A stretch of DNA of 64,000 nucleotides from Calliphora vicina (Eukaryota > Arthropoda > Insecta > Diptera > Calliphoridae). A program made the translations under genes and the position numbers. Within the stretch, counting starts at the first letter, position 1. Each line of letters opens with the position of its first letter. The stretch lies in assembly GCF_958450345.1 (NCBI RefSeq), contig NC_088784.1:82299747-82363746 (forward strand), given 5' to 3'. Below are positions 1 through 12,262 of this stretch, in pieces. The notes below the pieces were generated by a model that made no database searches, was not told where the DNA came from, and was given only the letters and a program-made list of their open reading frames with translations.

Positions 1-426
1 TGCTCATACCACCAGTACAAGTATAAAACTTAATAACCCATCCCTGGTTAAATTAGACAAAACATATGTTAACTTCTTTGTTTTTTTTTTGTATTTTATA
101 CATATTTTTTTTTTGTTTTTGCTGGTAAATTACCCTTATAGCTAAATATAATTTTTAACCCCTTAAATTTCAAGGCAAATATAACATTTATTTGGAATTA
201 AATTCAATTTAACTCCGTCTATTTTTATTAAATGTAAGTTAATTCTACTTTAAGCTGACTCTGAAAAAATTAGAAAATCGTATAACGCCCTGGATATTTT
301 ATTTCTACATGACAGTTACGTTCAGTGCTGCCTGGAAAAAGTTAGAGGTTTTGATATACAAAGTTACATTTACGAATTCTGGATTATTTAGTACTTTTAT
401 TAGCACTATTACTTAGTTTTATATAT
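1..426. other. AT-rich non-coding flank
   Basis: I see no coding region or recognisable repeat here, only A- and T-runs. The stretch ends where the foldback element begins. Confidence 0.5.
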
Positions 427-1929
427 GAGAAATTTAATGTCAAGTGAACCAACTTTTGAAATCGATGTCTTCCGATCAGGATGAAATTTGCACCAAGTTT
501 AATTCTATTGGATAGTAACTCAGACACAATTTTTCAACAAGTCAAATTTTTGACTTGGTCAAAATTTGACATATTGGCAAAGCAGGTGTTTTTTCTTATC
601 CATGTATCTTATTACCTATTGTTCTTAACAAAATGTGTACCAAATAGCTTAGATATCTCTTTCTTCAATATTTCGAAAAAAATATTTAAAAAAAAAAATT
701 ATATATTTTTAAAATGAACACATTTTTATCTCTTAAAATAAAGCTTAGATATTTTCCTTGAAGACCTATTTTGTCGTTTAGTGGGATCCGAGTTTGATAT
801 CTATAAAAAAAAAATGTTTTTTAATTCAAAACATGCAATTTTTTACTTTTTTTGCAAAATCAAAAACTTTGTTGACTTTTTTTTAATTTTTTTTGCTCAA
901 AAGAAAGCTTTGATATTTTTCTTTCAGACCTATTTGGTCGCTTAGTGGGATATATTTCAAAATAAATGTTTTGTAACTAAAAACATGCAAATTTTCAAAA
1001 TCGAACTTTTTTTCCAAAATGGGCCCTTTTTTTGCTCAAAAGAAAGCTTGGGTCTAGTCCTTTAAGATCTATTTGGTCGCTTAGTGGGATGCGAGTGGGA
1101 TATATAGCAAAATAAATGTTTTGTAACATAAGATATACAATTTTTGTTTTTTTTTTGTGGCAAAATCAAACTTTTTTTCAAAAGGGGACCATTTTTTTAA
1201 ATTTTTTTTTTGCTCAAGAGAAAGCTTAGGTCTATTCCTTAAAGAGCTTTTTGGTCTCGTAGTGGGATGCGAGTGGAATATCTATCAAAATAAATATTTT
1301 CTAAGTCAAGACATACAATTTTAGTGTAAGAACATTTATTTTGATACTATGCCACTCGCATCCCACTAAGCGACCAAATAGATCTTAAAGGACTAGACCC
1401 AAGCTTTCTTTTGAGCAAAAAAAAAAAATTAAAAAAGGGCACATTTTGGAAAAAAAGTTCGATTTTGAAAAAAAGTGAAAAATTACATGTTTTGAGCTAC
1501 AAAACATTTATTTTGAAAGATATCCCACTCGCATCCCACTAAGCGACCAAATAGGTCTGAAAGGAAAATATCCGAGCTTTCTTTTGAGCGAAAAAAAAAA
1601 TTTAAAAAGGTACCATTTTAAAAAAAAAAGTCATCAAAGTTTTTGATTTTGCAAAAAATGTCAAAAATTGCATGTTTTGAGTTACAAAACATTTTTTTTG
1701 ATAGATATCAAACTCGCATCCCTCTAAGCGACCAAATAGGTCTTCAAGGAAAATATCTAAGCTTTATTTTAAGAAAAAAAAGGGCCCATTTTGAAAAAAA
1801 GTTTTTGATTTCGGAAAAAAAATATTAAAATTTTTTTATTTTTTTTTAAAATATTTTTTTTCGAAAGATTGAAGAAATAGCTATCTAAACTATTTGGAAC
1901 ACATTTTGCTAAGAACAATAGGTAATAAG

Positions 1930-2784
1930 CAGGGTAACCAAAATATGCAAATGCATGTTTTTTCTGGTGAGTCGAATGAGCACATGGATAAGATATTTAC
2001 ACGTTTCAGAACTATTTAAGAATTTTGGCATCGATTTGTTAGTGCATATTTTTGCATATATTTGTTTTAAGAGCATATTTATGTCATATTTTTCGTTTTT
2101 AGAGCATATTTTACTGTTTACTAGCATATTTTGAGTTTATCAAAAACAAATTTTGTCTTACTTATTTTTCGCTGTTGTGTTACAGGTTTTTACTTCCTTT
2201 GTTTAAAATTCAAAATTGAAAAATAGATGGCTTTTCACCAAAAAAAAATTTAAAAAACAGAAATTTTTTTTAAAATTTAAAATAACAATTCGAAAAATTT
2301 TTTTATCCAAAAAATGAAAAAACTGAAAAAAAAATTTTGTTCACCTAAAAATATTTAAATTTTTTATTTTGAAGTATAATTAGGTGAAGGATATATAAGA
2401 TTCGGCACAGTCGAATATAGCTCTCTTACTTGTTTTAATATAAAATAAGCACTATTTTAATAATAGCTCCATCTAAATATCAAATTTTAGGTCTAATTCA
2501 AACTTAACCGTTCTAAGTGTTAAAGAAATATTGTCTTTTAAATTTGCTCCTGTAACATCAGTTGATGTCGAAAGAACATTTTCTATGTTTAAAAATGTTT
2601 TCAGATCCAATAGACAACGATTTTTATTTGAAAATTTAAGTAAATTTTTTTTGGTTAAAAATTATGCAAAAGTTTGTTTTTTTAAGAGCATATTTTTTAA
2701 ATTTTAAGAGCATATTTTAAAGTTTTTACTGCATATTTAAAGCGCCTAAAACGCTTTTTTTAGAGCATATTTCCGGTTTCCCTG
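1930..2784 (+). mobile_element. hAT element nested in the foldback arm
   Basis: The element starts CAGGGTAACC and ends GGTTTCCCTG, and is flanked by identical 8-bp repeats GTAATAAG (1922-1929 and 2785-2792). The left foldback arm gives the uninterrupted site. Eight-base duplication and CAGGG ends are typical of hAT transposons. Both sub-terminal regions are packed with GCATATTT motifs (about four or five on each side), a plausible array of transposase-binding sites. A HINE-2 3' end is inserted inside (about 2235-2436), and part of a transposase survives. Confidence 0.85.
2510..2708 (+). pseudogene. hAT transposase C-terminal (dimerisation) fragment
   Basis: One frame reads KFAPVTSVDVERTFSMFKN, then RSNRQRFLFENL, before a stop. 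This matches the C-terminal hAT dimerisation domain, where a short hydrophobic/proline stretch precedes a conserved ER-FS segment. The N-terminal and catalytic parts are missing, so it is a remnant that identifies the surrounding 855-bp element, not an active gene. Confidence 0.75.
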
Positions 2785-2979
2785 GTAATAAGTTACATGG
2801 ATGAGAAAAATCACATGTTTGGCAAAAATGTAAAATTTTTACACCCTCTAACTCAGAGAGTCCTGGACCGATCTTGTTGAAAAATTGTGTCTGAATTACT
2901 ATTCAATAGATCTAAGCTTGGTGTAAATGATCGGAAGACATCGATTTTAAAAGTTGGTTCACTTGACGTGAAATCCCCC

Positions 2980-4228
2980 GTAGATATAATTCACACGACA
3001 TAATTTCATGGTGATGGGCCCATAATTATTCATAGCTCCCATATAAGGCCAAATTATTGAAATTAAAAAAAAACAAGTAAGAGAACTATATTCGGCTGTG
3101 CCTATATATTATAAATATTTTTAAGTAAACAAATTTAATTTTTTTTTTTTTCAAAATAGTTTTTAACTTTTTTTTCGTTTTTTCCAAATTTTTTTTTTAA
3201 CATTTTTTGGAAAAAAAATTTATGACAAAAAAAATTTTGGAAAAAAAAATTTATGACAAAAAAAATTTTGGAAAAAAAATTTATGACAAAAAAAATTTTT
3301 GGGAAAAAAAAAATTATGACAAAAAAATGTTTGATGAAAAAAAAATTCGGGTTAAAAAATATTTTATATCGATCAACTTTGCCACATACATTTGTTTCGG
3401 CCCAAGGACGAAGCCTATTTAAGCTGGCTGAAATCGGTCCATTATTTCAACTAGCCCCCATACAAATGTCCTCCCGAAATTATCTGTCATAACTGTTTAA
3501 TTTACATAATTAGCCATAGCTCCTACATAGGGCCCGCTTCCGAAAATCAATTTAACGAGCATAAATCTCTTAAAAATATGTATGCACATACAATTCAACG
3601 GAAATAAGTTTCATATAGATATAATTCACACGACCTAATTTCATGGTGATGGGTCCATTATTGAAATTAAAAAAAAAAAACAAGTAAGAGAATTATATTC
3701 GGGTGTGCCGAATCTTATATACCCTTCACCAAATTATACTTTAAAATATTTTTATACCCTTCACCATGAGTGGCAAGTTTGTCATTCCGTTTGTAATTTC
3801 CACATTTTTCATTTGCGACCCCACAAAGTATATATATTCTGGATCGTTATAGATAGCGGAATCGATATAGCCATGTCCGTCTGTGTGTTGAAATCAACTT
3901 TCCGAAGCCCCCAAATAACTTACATACACGATTCATACATCAATATCTCCGAAATTCTTCCGGCACGGTCGCTATTTAAAATCGAGAAAATCGGTCCACA
4001 AATGGCTGAGATATAAGGAAAAAACTAGGACAACCTCGATGTTTGACCTATTTTTGACCTATATCTGGATTACTAAGTCATTAATCTAGACAATATGGAT
4101 ACCTAATGATAGATATTTCAAAGACCTTTGAAACGACGTATATAAGACCATAATAGTAAGTTGGACCTACAATGGGTCAAAATCGGAAAAAATATTTTTT
4201 AACCCAAATTTTTTTTTCACCAAAAAAA
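2980..4228. mobile_element. Mosaic of HINE-1 and HINE-2 fragments
   Basis: 2980-3065 and 3376-3670 read as HINE-1 (TAATTTCATGGTGATGGG; CCCCCATACAAATGTCCTCC). From 3069 and from 3677 a reversed HINE-2 3' end begins (AAAACAAGTAAGAGA, then a hairpin around ATTCGG). At about 3750 a HINE-2 5' end starts (TATACCCTTCACCATGAG) and runs to the core resembling INE-1, with ATATATATTCTGGATCG and ATAGCCATGTCCGTCTG. 3200-3340 is a short A-rich tandem repeat with a TTATGACAAAAAAA unit. Confidence 0.7.
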
Positions 4229-4498
4229 AATTGAAAACACATTTTTGTAATTTTTTGTGTTTTCAATTACGAAAATTATCTATTCAATAATTTTTGTATT
4301 TAAAGTTCAACCAATAACGAAAATTGTATATTCAATTGTCAAAATTATCAAATTCAAAACTCAAAATTCAATAGAAAATATCAGAAAATTTTGTTTTTGA
4401 GCACATGAATACTTGATTCAATTACAAAATAATTGAAACCAGTTCAATATGTGATATATATTTGAATTGAAATGGTTTAAGAAATAGCTTTTTCTGTG
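4229..4498. mobile_element. Half of a palindromic TA-flanked MITE
   Basis: The sequence matches the centre and right arm of the complete element at 45716-46115 and ends TTTTTCTGTG followed by TA. The left arm has been lost to a neighbouring HINE fragment. Confidence 0.7.
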
Positions 4499-4500
4499 TA

Positions 4501-6126
4501 CTTACCTGTTTTAAATTTAATATTTCATCCGAATTTTTTTTTGTATACACAAGCTAAAATTCCTAAATAAATTTTTTACAACGGCAAAAGGTAAATTTAA
4601 TTTTAAAAGCAGAAATTTTTTTCGAAGGTTATACGAATGGACCCTAAGAATGTGCAGGTGTTCTTTTTGTACATTTAACAAACTAAGCGAACCATTGACG
4701 ATGTAATTGCAATTAGAATTGCAAGAATATTGCCTACAGCTACAGCTTTGCATATTGAACAAGTAGAACATCCAAAACAACCGTTGTCAAACATGGGTTA
4801 ATTTACGCACGGCGCAATCAGTGCCAAAAATTTTTAATTTCGGGAAAAACTGAAATCATTTAATTTCAGTTCACCCCAGTTTTAATTTCTGCTATTCATT
4901 TACAAGTAATATTTTCTTTTTGTTTATTTGGTTTATTTGGTTTGTGAGCCATATCAAAACAAAAATAAAAGAAATAATAACAACGTAATTATTTACTTGC
5001 TATGAACTCTTCCTCTAAAGAACACAACGAAAATACTTCTCTACTTAGTAACTGCACCCTGGGGAACAAGTTGGAAATAAGAAATGACTCACTCCTTTAA
5101 ACAGCAAAAATCCTTCTCAGAAAAGCAAAACAAAAAAAAAAACTGAAACTTTTTAATACTGTTATTAATAAGAATCCAACAGGGTTAAATTACATTCATA
5201 CAAACTTTGCTTGGTATTTTTCCGTTTGTTACATACATTTTCGCAGATTTTTTGTTACACATTTTTTAATTTTCTTACAGATGTTGAAACCCAAAAAAAA
5301 ACAAAGTTTTTTATTCACGTCGAAAAAAATAAAAGAAATCTAACATTAAACATCTTAGAAAAGTCGTAATATTGTCAAGTTAAAAAGAAACTTTTTTTCG
5401 TGTTCCTTTTCCAAGCCTGTTTGTTTTTCCCAACTCTGATTTATAATACTTCAAATAACAGCAACAGTTTTTATTTCCTCACACCAAAGTTTACTAACGC
5501 TTACTTCCTTCTTTTCAAAATCTGCAAATTTTTGCCTACAAAAAATATTCAAAAAAAATAACAAACTCATAGACACTTTTATGTTGCACACACAGATACT
5601 AAAATAAGAGTACATACGCATGTTTTCCAAATAAATATACAACTATAGGGTTATACATTTAGAGGTTTTATGCACTTACATTTGCTATTTTCGCGATCCG
5701 GATTTGTCAGCCAGTTGCCTAGATTGTTTGTGATTTTTTTTCTTTGGTGTTATTTGAAGCCAAAACTCCTAACTCTCGAAATACCAGTAGCAATGCAGGA
5801 AAGAGTGATCGATAATTGATCCTTCCGAATGTACCACGTACAGAGTAGTCGCGGCCAACGTTTGAATGAAATTATCTTTAAAAAGTAAATGTCATAGATT
5901 GGTATTTCGGGAAATAATAAGGATTCTGACATCCAATTCTGGTTTAGGTGTTTTATTTGAAATTAAACAAACCTCTAAATGAATCACCGTATACAAACAT
6001 AAATACAAGTATTTTGGGTAGTAAAGTTTTCTGTTAAAACTCTCATATGATGCTTAAGTTTGTTTTCAACCCAAAAGTAAATCATATACAGTGTGACAAA
6101 AACATATTGGCACAAAATATTAAGCG
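4501..6126. other. Non-coding, no feature recognised
   Basis: Reading frames here are short and show no family resemblance. Sequence is AT-rich with a few short purine runs. I see no RNA gene and no repeat shared with the rest of the window. Confidence 0.4.
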
Positions 6127-6726
6127 ACGCACCGTGGTCGTCCGTCCGTCTGGTCGGCTGGCTGGCTGGCTGTCCATGTAAACCTTGTGCGCAGAGTACA
6201 GGTCGCAATTTTGAAGATATTTCGATGAAATTTGGTACATATTATTTTTTCGGCTCAAGAACCAAGCCTATTGAAACTGGCTGAAATCGGTCCATTATTT
6301 CACCTAGCCCCCATACAAATGTCCTCCCGAAATTGGACTTTATCGGTCATAAATGTTTAATTTATATGTATATGTATCTTCACAAATTCCGCTCCAAATA
6401 AGTTTTATATATACGAAATTCATTTCACCAAATTTTGTTACGATCGGTCCATAATTAGTCATAGCTTTACCGCGCATGAATCGCTTAAAAATGTTGGAAT
6501 ACACACAAAACTCAACATAGTTAACTTTCATATAGACATAAATCACACGACCTAATTTTATGGTGATCGGTACATAATTGGTCATAGCTCCCGTATAAGG
6601 CCCACTTCCGAAAATCATTAAAAAATATAAATTATTGAAATTTTAAAAGAAAAATGTTTTTGCTCTTTTACTTAGTATAGGGTATTATATGGTCGGGCTT
6701 GACCGACCAGACTTTCTTACTTGTTT
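6127..6726 (+). mobile_element. HINE-1 copy A (5' truncated)
   Basis: Starts in the GTCCGTCCGTCTGGTCGG block, continues through the family core, and ends with the hairpin GGTCGGGCTTGACCGACC, then ACTTTCTTACTTGTTT. Strand is given so that the hairpin end is 3'. The 5' terminal TATACCCTACACC is missing. Confidence 0.8.
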
Positions 6727-6937
6727 GGTATTGAAAATAGGCAATATAAGTCCATGATTGCATCTAGCCTCCATACAAATGTCACCCGGAACTATCTGAG
6801 CAGTCATAAATATATTGAATATGCTGCAATTCTGATAAAATGTTATACAAATTAGTTCTAAGTATACTCCCACTTATTATCACTTAGTTATTGAGCATTA
6901 TAGTGTAAATAACAATGTTTTTTTGTTTGTGCTTAGA

Positions 6938-7287
6938 AAATGTCGAATTTTGTACCAACGAATCGTCATATGTGGGAAGTTTTGCTTGACTTCTTTAGTT
7001 AGAAAAAAAATATATCCGCTGAAGCACTGCGATTGCTTACCAAAGCTTACAGAATTCCGTCGTGATGGATTGTGCGGTTCAGACATGAAAAACAAAGATC
7101 GCTCAGGCCACCCAAAAAAGTTTGAAGACCAAGAATTGTAGGCATTACTCCATGAAGATTGTTGTCAAACCAACAAGAGCTTACAAAATCAAGGGGAGCT
7201 ACTCAATCAGCAATTTCCAAAAATTTTGCAAGCAGCAGGATTCATCCAACGAATTGAAGCTGAGACACCTTGAAAAACTATTTTGTA
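6938..7287 (+). pseudogene. mariner transposase relic (N-terminal half)
   Basis: Scattered frames give MSNFVPTNRHMWEVLLDFF, then DRSGHPKKFEDQEL and LLHEDCCQTNKSLQNQ, then QQFPKILQAAGFIQR. These match, in order, the N-terminal helix-turn-helix region and the (K/R)SGRPKKFED linker of mariner transposases. Several frameshifts and one stop separate them. The DDD catalytic domain is absent. It sits just upstream of a LINE 3' end and the hAT at 7360. Confidence 0.8.
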
Positions 7288-7359
7288 AGTCTGAAATGCA
7301 GCTTTTTTTTTCAGCACTCAGGCGATGGCCCCTACTCATGCAAAGCATTGTGTTGGAAC

Positions 7360-9428
7360 CAGGGTTTCGATATTCAGCTCTAGCAACATATTTCTTACAT
7401 TTGACTATGCAATAAATATGAAATTATCTCATTTCATCACAATCAGCTAATATAAATATTCATACTGTTCGTTCGTATTACTATTAAAATTGCAATGCTA
7501 GTCTGCAATTTTTAGTAGCAAACACAATCCATTGCATATCCACCAAAATATATGTTCGTGCTTTAGTACCACACACAGTTTTTCTGTCGTGCTAATATTG
7601 CACTCCATTCGTTTTATTTTGTTGTGCTGGCAAACTTTTCTAGCAAAAATACACACTTCTGTAGTTGTGCTATAGCACAATTGACATTTCTGCAATTGAT
7701 GCTATCAGTTGCTGTTCTTGATAAGTGCATAACAACATATCAGTAAACACACCCAATGTACAGTTGGGCAGAATCAAATTTTTTTTGAAATATATCTGGC
7801 ATTTCTAAACGGCTGATCTGATCAGGATAAAATTTGACGCGGGCATAGCCAAGGAGTATTCGAGTTTAAATTATTGAAATGGGACCTACAAATGCCTTAG
7901 GGGCAGCGCTATGGGGGCTCAGAATAGGGTACCTTCGTCATGCAAAATTTTTAAACACGTGCCATTTTTTTGTTTCCCATTCGATTTCAAAGAGTTTTAT
8001 ATGTTTAGAAAGCGCTCGCCTATGTCTTGAAAAAATATGCTTGTGTGTGCTATTTATCTCTTATACTTTTCGAGTTATAGGCATTTCAAAATTGAAATTT
8101 TAAAATTTTGCCATACCTTGGTCCGCTTTTTTAAAAATATAGGTCGTACTTTTGTACCGAACGGGCTCGATTTTTTTTGTTAGTTAGACAACTAAATTAT
8201 CAGTAATATACAAAATATTTCAGAGTAATAACGATTATAGATCCAAAAATAAACGATTTTCAATTTAAGAATTCAAAAAATAGTAGATTTTTGCTGTTTT
8301 TTGGATGAAAAGGTGACTTAAATCTTTTTTATTAAAAAAAAACTTTCTTTAAGAACATATAACAATTTTATGTTTTTCTGTAAGGTAGCTTTACAGAGAA
8401 CATTTTGATATAAAAAACATGTCCTATTTTTTGAACATGTTGCCCTTTCGTCCTTCGGAATTTGACCTATTTTTTGATAAAAATTTCAACTTTGGGCCAC
8501 ATGTTCTAAAATCCCAAAGTTGGGATCAAAAAACGGAAAGCAGCTTTAGAAACCTTGATTTGTTCCCTGTTTATCCCCAAAGTATTTTCCCAGCCCCGAA
8601 GGAAATGTAGACCATATGGTTAAAATTGTAAAAAATACCATTTTCGGGATTTTCGCTTAAATTTTTAGGAATTGTGGGATTCCTTTTAACCTTTTGAAAA
8701 GTTTTTTTACACTTTGTAATTTGGAATGACAAATTTAAAAAACGTTGAAAATTTCATTGAGTTTTGCTAATAAATAAAGATTTTATTACAGATTACATAT
8801 TTATTGAGTTTCTAAAACTAAAATTTTTATCAAAATTTTAATAGGATTGCAAATACATATTAGGAACAATTTGATCCACATTTATTCCGAACATTTTTTT
8901 TCTTGTTTAGATATTTTAATTTTTGGTCTTACAAAAAAAATGCAAGTCAATATCTCAGTTAGATTCAAAAATATTTACACTAATGAATAATCGTTATTTC
9001 GTATTACATACTTGACAATAAAATAACTAGCAGCATCCAAATAGCCAAAAAACAAGAAATATCAATGCAACCATAGCAAAGCAACCAAAGAAATGTAAAT
9101 TGCTGCCAGAGAAAATTGATAGCACAACAAAACAAAAACGAATGCTGACGCGCAATATTAGTTCGGCAAAAAAGTGTGTATGCTGCTATAGCACGAACAT
9201 ATATTTTGGTTGTTGTGCTACAATAACGAGTTGACAACTGGTTGTATCTGCTACTAGAAATTGCAAACTAACTTTGCAATTTGTATAGTAATATATGAAT
9301 AGTAACAGCAATTTATATTAGCAGAGTTATACAAAATTATAATAGTAACTATATTTTTAGTATGCAGATTGATAAAAATGTATATTTACTGCAATTGACG
9401 GCTAATATAGTAGCAATTGTAAACCCTG
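7360..9428. mobile_element. hAT element, non-autonomous, with nested element
   Basis: Ends are CAGGGTTT and AAACCCTG, and both sides carry the same 8-bp duplication GTTGGAAC (7352-7359 and 9429-9436). The sub-terminal parts are rich in GCAATT, GTAGCA and TGTGCTA words. No transposase frame is visible. About 1.2 kb of the interior (7759 to about 8981) is a separate inserted element. The insertion split the 3' end of an older minus-strand LINE. Confidence 0.85.
7759..8981. mobile_element. Copy 1 (right-truncated) of the CACAGTG-ended element
   Basis: Left end TACAGTTGGGCAGAATC is a decayed form of the CACAGTGGGGCAGAATC end at 32049. The two copies then stay alignable for about 1.2 kb (for example GGGCATAGCCAAGGAG, CCAGCCCCGAAGGAAATGT). 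Similarity stops at about 8981, before the right inverted repeat. No conserved frame runs through both copies, so it is probably non-coding. Confidence 0.7.
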
Positions 9429-9780
9429 GTTGGAACTAGGAAAATAGGTTATGGGAGGGAGGATAGAGGGAATAGTGTTTGTGGACATTTTTTTTTTAAA
9501 TTTTGAATTTACCTATATTGAAAGTGACAGGAAAGACTTCAGGAGGAAGCTTATTCCACATACGGACAGTACGACTAAAGAACAATTTTTCCCTGTAATG
9601 TGTTGTACGATCTACTGTCCAGTCGACAACGAATTGATGTGCCCTTGCCGAAGAGCGTGTGTTGCGTAAAAAACTATGGGATTCGGGAACAAGTTCCCTA
9701 ATTTCAGCAGAGCACATACCATTGTAGTATCGGTAGAATAGAGAAATACAAAATTTTAAACATAGTTAAGGCTTAACCAA
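9429..9780 (-). pseudogene. LINE reverse-transcriptase C-terminal tail
   Basis: The minus strand reads RAHQFVVDWTVDRTTHYR, then FFSRTVRMWNKLPPEVFPV and FNIGKFK, a tail common in fly non-LTR retrotransposons (motif FF.R..R.WN.LP..VFP). The 3' sequence continues on the far side of the hAT insertion at 7288-7359. Only the C-terminus remains. Confidence 0.75.
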
Positions 9781-10127
9781 TGTTTAAATAAATTGGCTAT
9801 GTTCAGGATGTAAAAAAGCGGATGAGCTATTTAATGACAAACATTTATATTTCTAATGTATTTTGTTTTTATTTGTGCTGTTTTACTACATTGCGAGGCA
9901 AAGTACTCTACATTTTGAATACCAATATTTGTTTCATACAAATTAAATAAATTTTATCTTTGATTAAGCCTAAACTAGTTATTAAAATTATTAGTTTATA
10001 AAAATTATACAGAAACGTAAATAAATTTTTTCAAATTTCAATTATCTCTAGAACCTGCCATTCTCCCATTCTGAATTTCTTAATATTTTCAATCTAAGAA
10101 TATCTAATATTTAAGTAAAATCATTGG

Positions 10128-10418
10128 AAATAAAAGTTCGCATGAAACTCTTAAAAAAAAGTTTTAAATAGCCATCATATGAAAACTTATTTGAGGAGTT
10201 TTATTTTTCCCGTCACAAAATAAAAGTCATTTGAGGAGTTTTATTTTTCCCTTCAGAAAATAAAACAGGCTTGCCGCTGGTCAGATCATGACAATTTGTA
10301 AAGCCCATTGCATTGCAATTGAATAAATTGTCATTAAAATAAAATCAAGAGGGTTTTTTTATGACGACTATTTAAAACTCTTTTTTTTCAGTGTTTCATG
10401 CGAACTTTTGTTTTTAGG
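10128..10418. repeat. MITE-like inverted repeat
   Basis: AAAAGTTCGCATGAAAC at the left returns inverted as GTTTCATGCGAACTTTT at the right, with about 45 bp of similar arm (AGTTTTAAATAG near both inner edges). The middle holds a 40-bp direct repeat starting TTGAGGAGTTTTATTTTTCC (10191 and 10231). No target duplication is clear. Confidence 0.65.
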
Positions 10419-12084
10419 TTGAAAAATACCTGTTAAATGTGGAGTTGAGATAATTTTTTCAATATCACCATAGATTCTTTCGTATCGCCCCTAACATGTA
10501 ATATAACTAAAACTACTTGCACGGAATGACTTAAATAACTCATTTATAGTTTGGTCTGATAGAAGCCATTATCATTAAAAACAAAATGTACTCATGTATA
10601 AGTCATTATGCTACTATTTCCATGTAATGCAGTAGGTATATAGTAGCCATTGAAAAGTACGTTATTGAGTATTTGCAAGTTCTTAGCAAGTTATTTCCGT
10701 TCATTTTGTGATTAGGCCTACTGCAAATTACTGTGTACCAAACTGCATGCCACACTATTCATAATAAAGAAGTAAAATTTAATGTTTATCAAAACTCATC
10801 CTTTATTTATTGAATAAAAAGCTGCCTACCTTTCCTCTATTTAATTTTTTGTTTAGTTGGCACATTAAAAGTAAAGTAAAATAAAAGTTTGTACCTACAT
10901 TTATTTATACATATTTTGAAATACCTACAAGAAGTAGAAAGTAACATCAACCTCTTTGGAGTATTTGTATTCAGGTTGTATTCGGCTGTGTTGCTTGGTT
11001 GCCTCATTCATTCATTTCATTTCGTTTCGTTTGACTCTGGTGTTTTACTCTGTTTTTGTGTTCTTCTGTCTGTCTGTCTATCTCTGACTGTCTATAGAAT
11101 GTCTATCTGTCTCAGGGGAGTCATATTTTAACTGAAGTGTATTAATAAATTACCGCATTATATAACATATTTATACATACAAGTCAAATAATGTCGGCAT
11201 ATACATACATATTTATACAAATACACAGTTTTCGAGTACATACATTTACATTATTCTTATTATGTATGTACTTTTAACTCGTATTGAAGAGAAGGGCATT
11301 AATAATATACATTTATATGCTTTTATATACTTGAATTTTCGGTTTTTAATATTTTAAGTTGGTTTGCATATACAATACTTCGATTTAAAATATTTAAATC
11401 CTTTTACAAATTTTACATAATTTAAACGATTTATGGTTGTTACAATGTAAATGAGGCACTCTGGAGAGATGAGCTGTTTAAAATTAAGTGATTTGTAAGT
11501 CAAATTTGTTGTTTGTAAAGGTTTGGTAAAGTAAAACTACTTATATAATTAATTCCAAAAAATATTACAAACAAACTGACCTTGCATCTTCCAATTTTTA
11601 TAATATTTGGGAAAAACATGCTTCTTAGAGTCTTTTGAACATTTCGATTTTGGTTTCGAAAAACTCGAGAGTTTCGTTTTTGGAAAAATTAAAAAAATAT
11701 AACTATTGTGTACCTTGTATATTTGTATCTCATACAGCTGAGGTGGGATTTTATTGATTTAACCCAAAAAGCATCAAAAACCCAAAAATTCAAGCACTTG
11801 AACATTTTCTTGGAATTTGACTTGAATGCAAATGTAATGACATATGATTAAAACTTGAAAAATATTCGAAAAAATTAAATATTTTCAAACGAAGAAACAT
11901 TGATTTTATTTTTCCTTTTTCTGAATGCTATTGAAATAAAGTTTAATACAACTGCAATTCAATTACTTGACTATAATTCAAGGCTTGAATGAATTTTATG
12001 AAAATAAATATTTTTTTTTATTATGTTATCTAAACAGGACACAATTATCTTTCAAATACATTTTAACTCAGTACAAGCTGACAT
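10419..12084. other. Non-coding, with a TCTG-rich simple repeat
   Basis: AT-rich. A short TCTG/TCTA microsatellite lies at about 11065-11110. No coding frame, RNA gene or shared repeat was recognised. Confidence 0.4.
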
Positions 12085-12192
12085 CAGCTTCACAAAATAC
12101 GAGTATTCAGCCAAATCGCACCAGTCGTTCTCACGTGGTTCCATTACATTCATGGACTATTTCATTTTTATACACATATATAGAAATATTAA
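12085..12192 (+). repeat. 3' fragment of an RTE/SINE-like repeat
   Basis: TCAGCCAAATCGCACCAG, then CGTTCTCACGTGGTTCC and a TTTTTATACACATATATAGA tail match the 3' part of the longer copy at 60843-61160. Confidence 0.65.
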
Positions 12193-12262
12193 ATCGTGAA
12201 TATAATCGCGAGTTTTTCGAAATTTAAAAGACTAGACTTTAAATTTATTCAACACTGTTAAG

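Larger units (their letters stand above)
427..2979. mobile_element. Foldback element with tandem sub-repeats in both arms
   Basis: The left edge (GTCAAGTGAACCAAC at about 439) returns in reverse complement at about 2954-2969. The arms meet near 1325. The left arm holds four degenerate monomers of roughly 150-180 bp (near 730, 895, 1033 and 1213). Each contains AAGCTT, then a block like TTTGGTCGCTTAGTGGGATG, then AAATAAATGTTTT. The right arm holds the same monomers inverted (near 1340, 1510 and 1690). Long inverted repeats built of tandem sub-repeats are the hallmark of foldback (FB) elements. The right arm is interrupted by a hAT insertion at 1930-2784. No transposase of its own is visible. 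A 155-bp relative with the same termini lies at 12896-13050, and loose monomers lie at 15880-16145. Confidence 0.75.

Noticed and set aside
1643..2127. Frames inside the foldback arm and hAT ends
   Set aside because: They are made of arm monomers and GCATATTT repeats; the real coding trace is only 2510-2708.
3207..3492. Lys-rich overlapping frames
   Set aside because: They arise from a short A-rich tandem repeat with a TTATGACAAAAAAA-like unit.
6093..6284. Frame with a Trp/Gly/Cys-rich segment
   Set aside because: It reads the GTCCGTCCGTCTGGT block of HINE-1.
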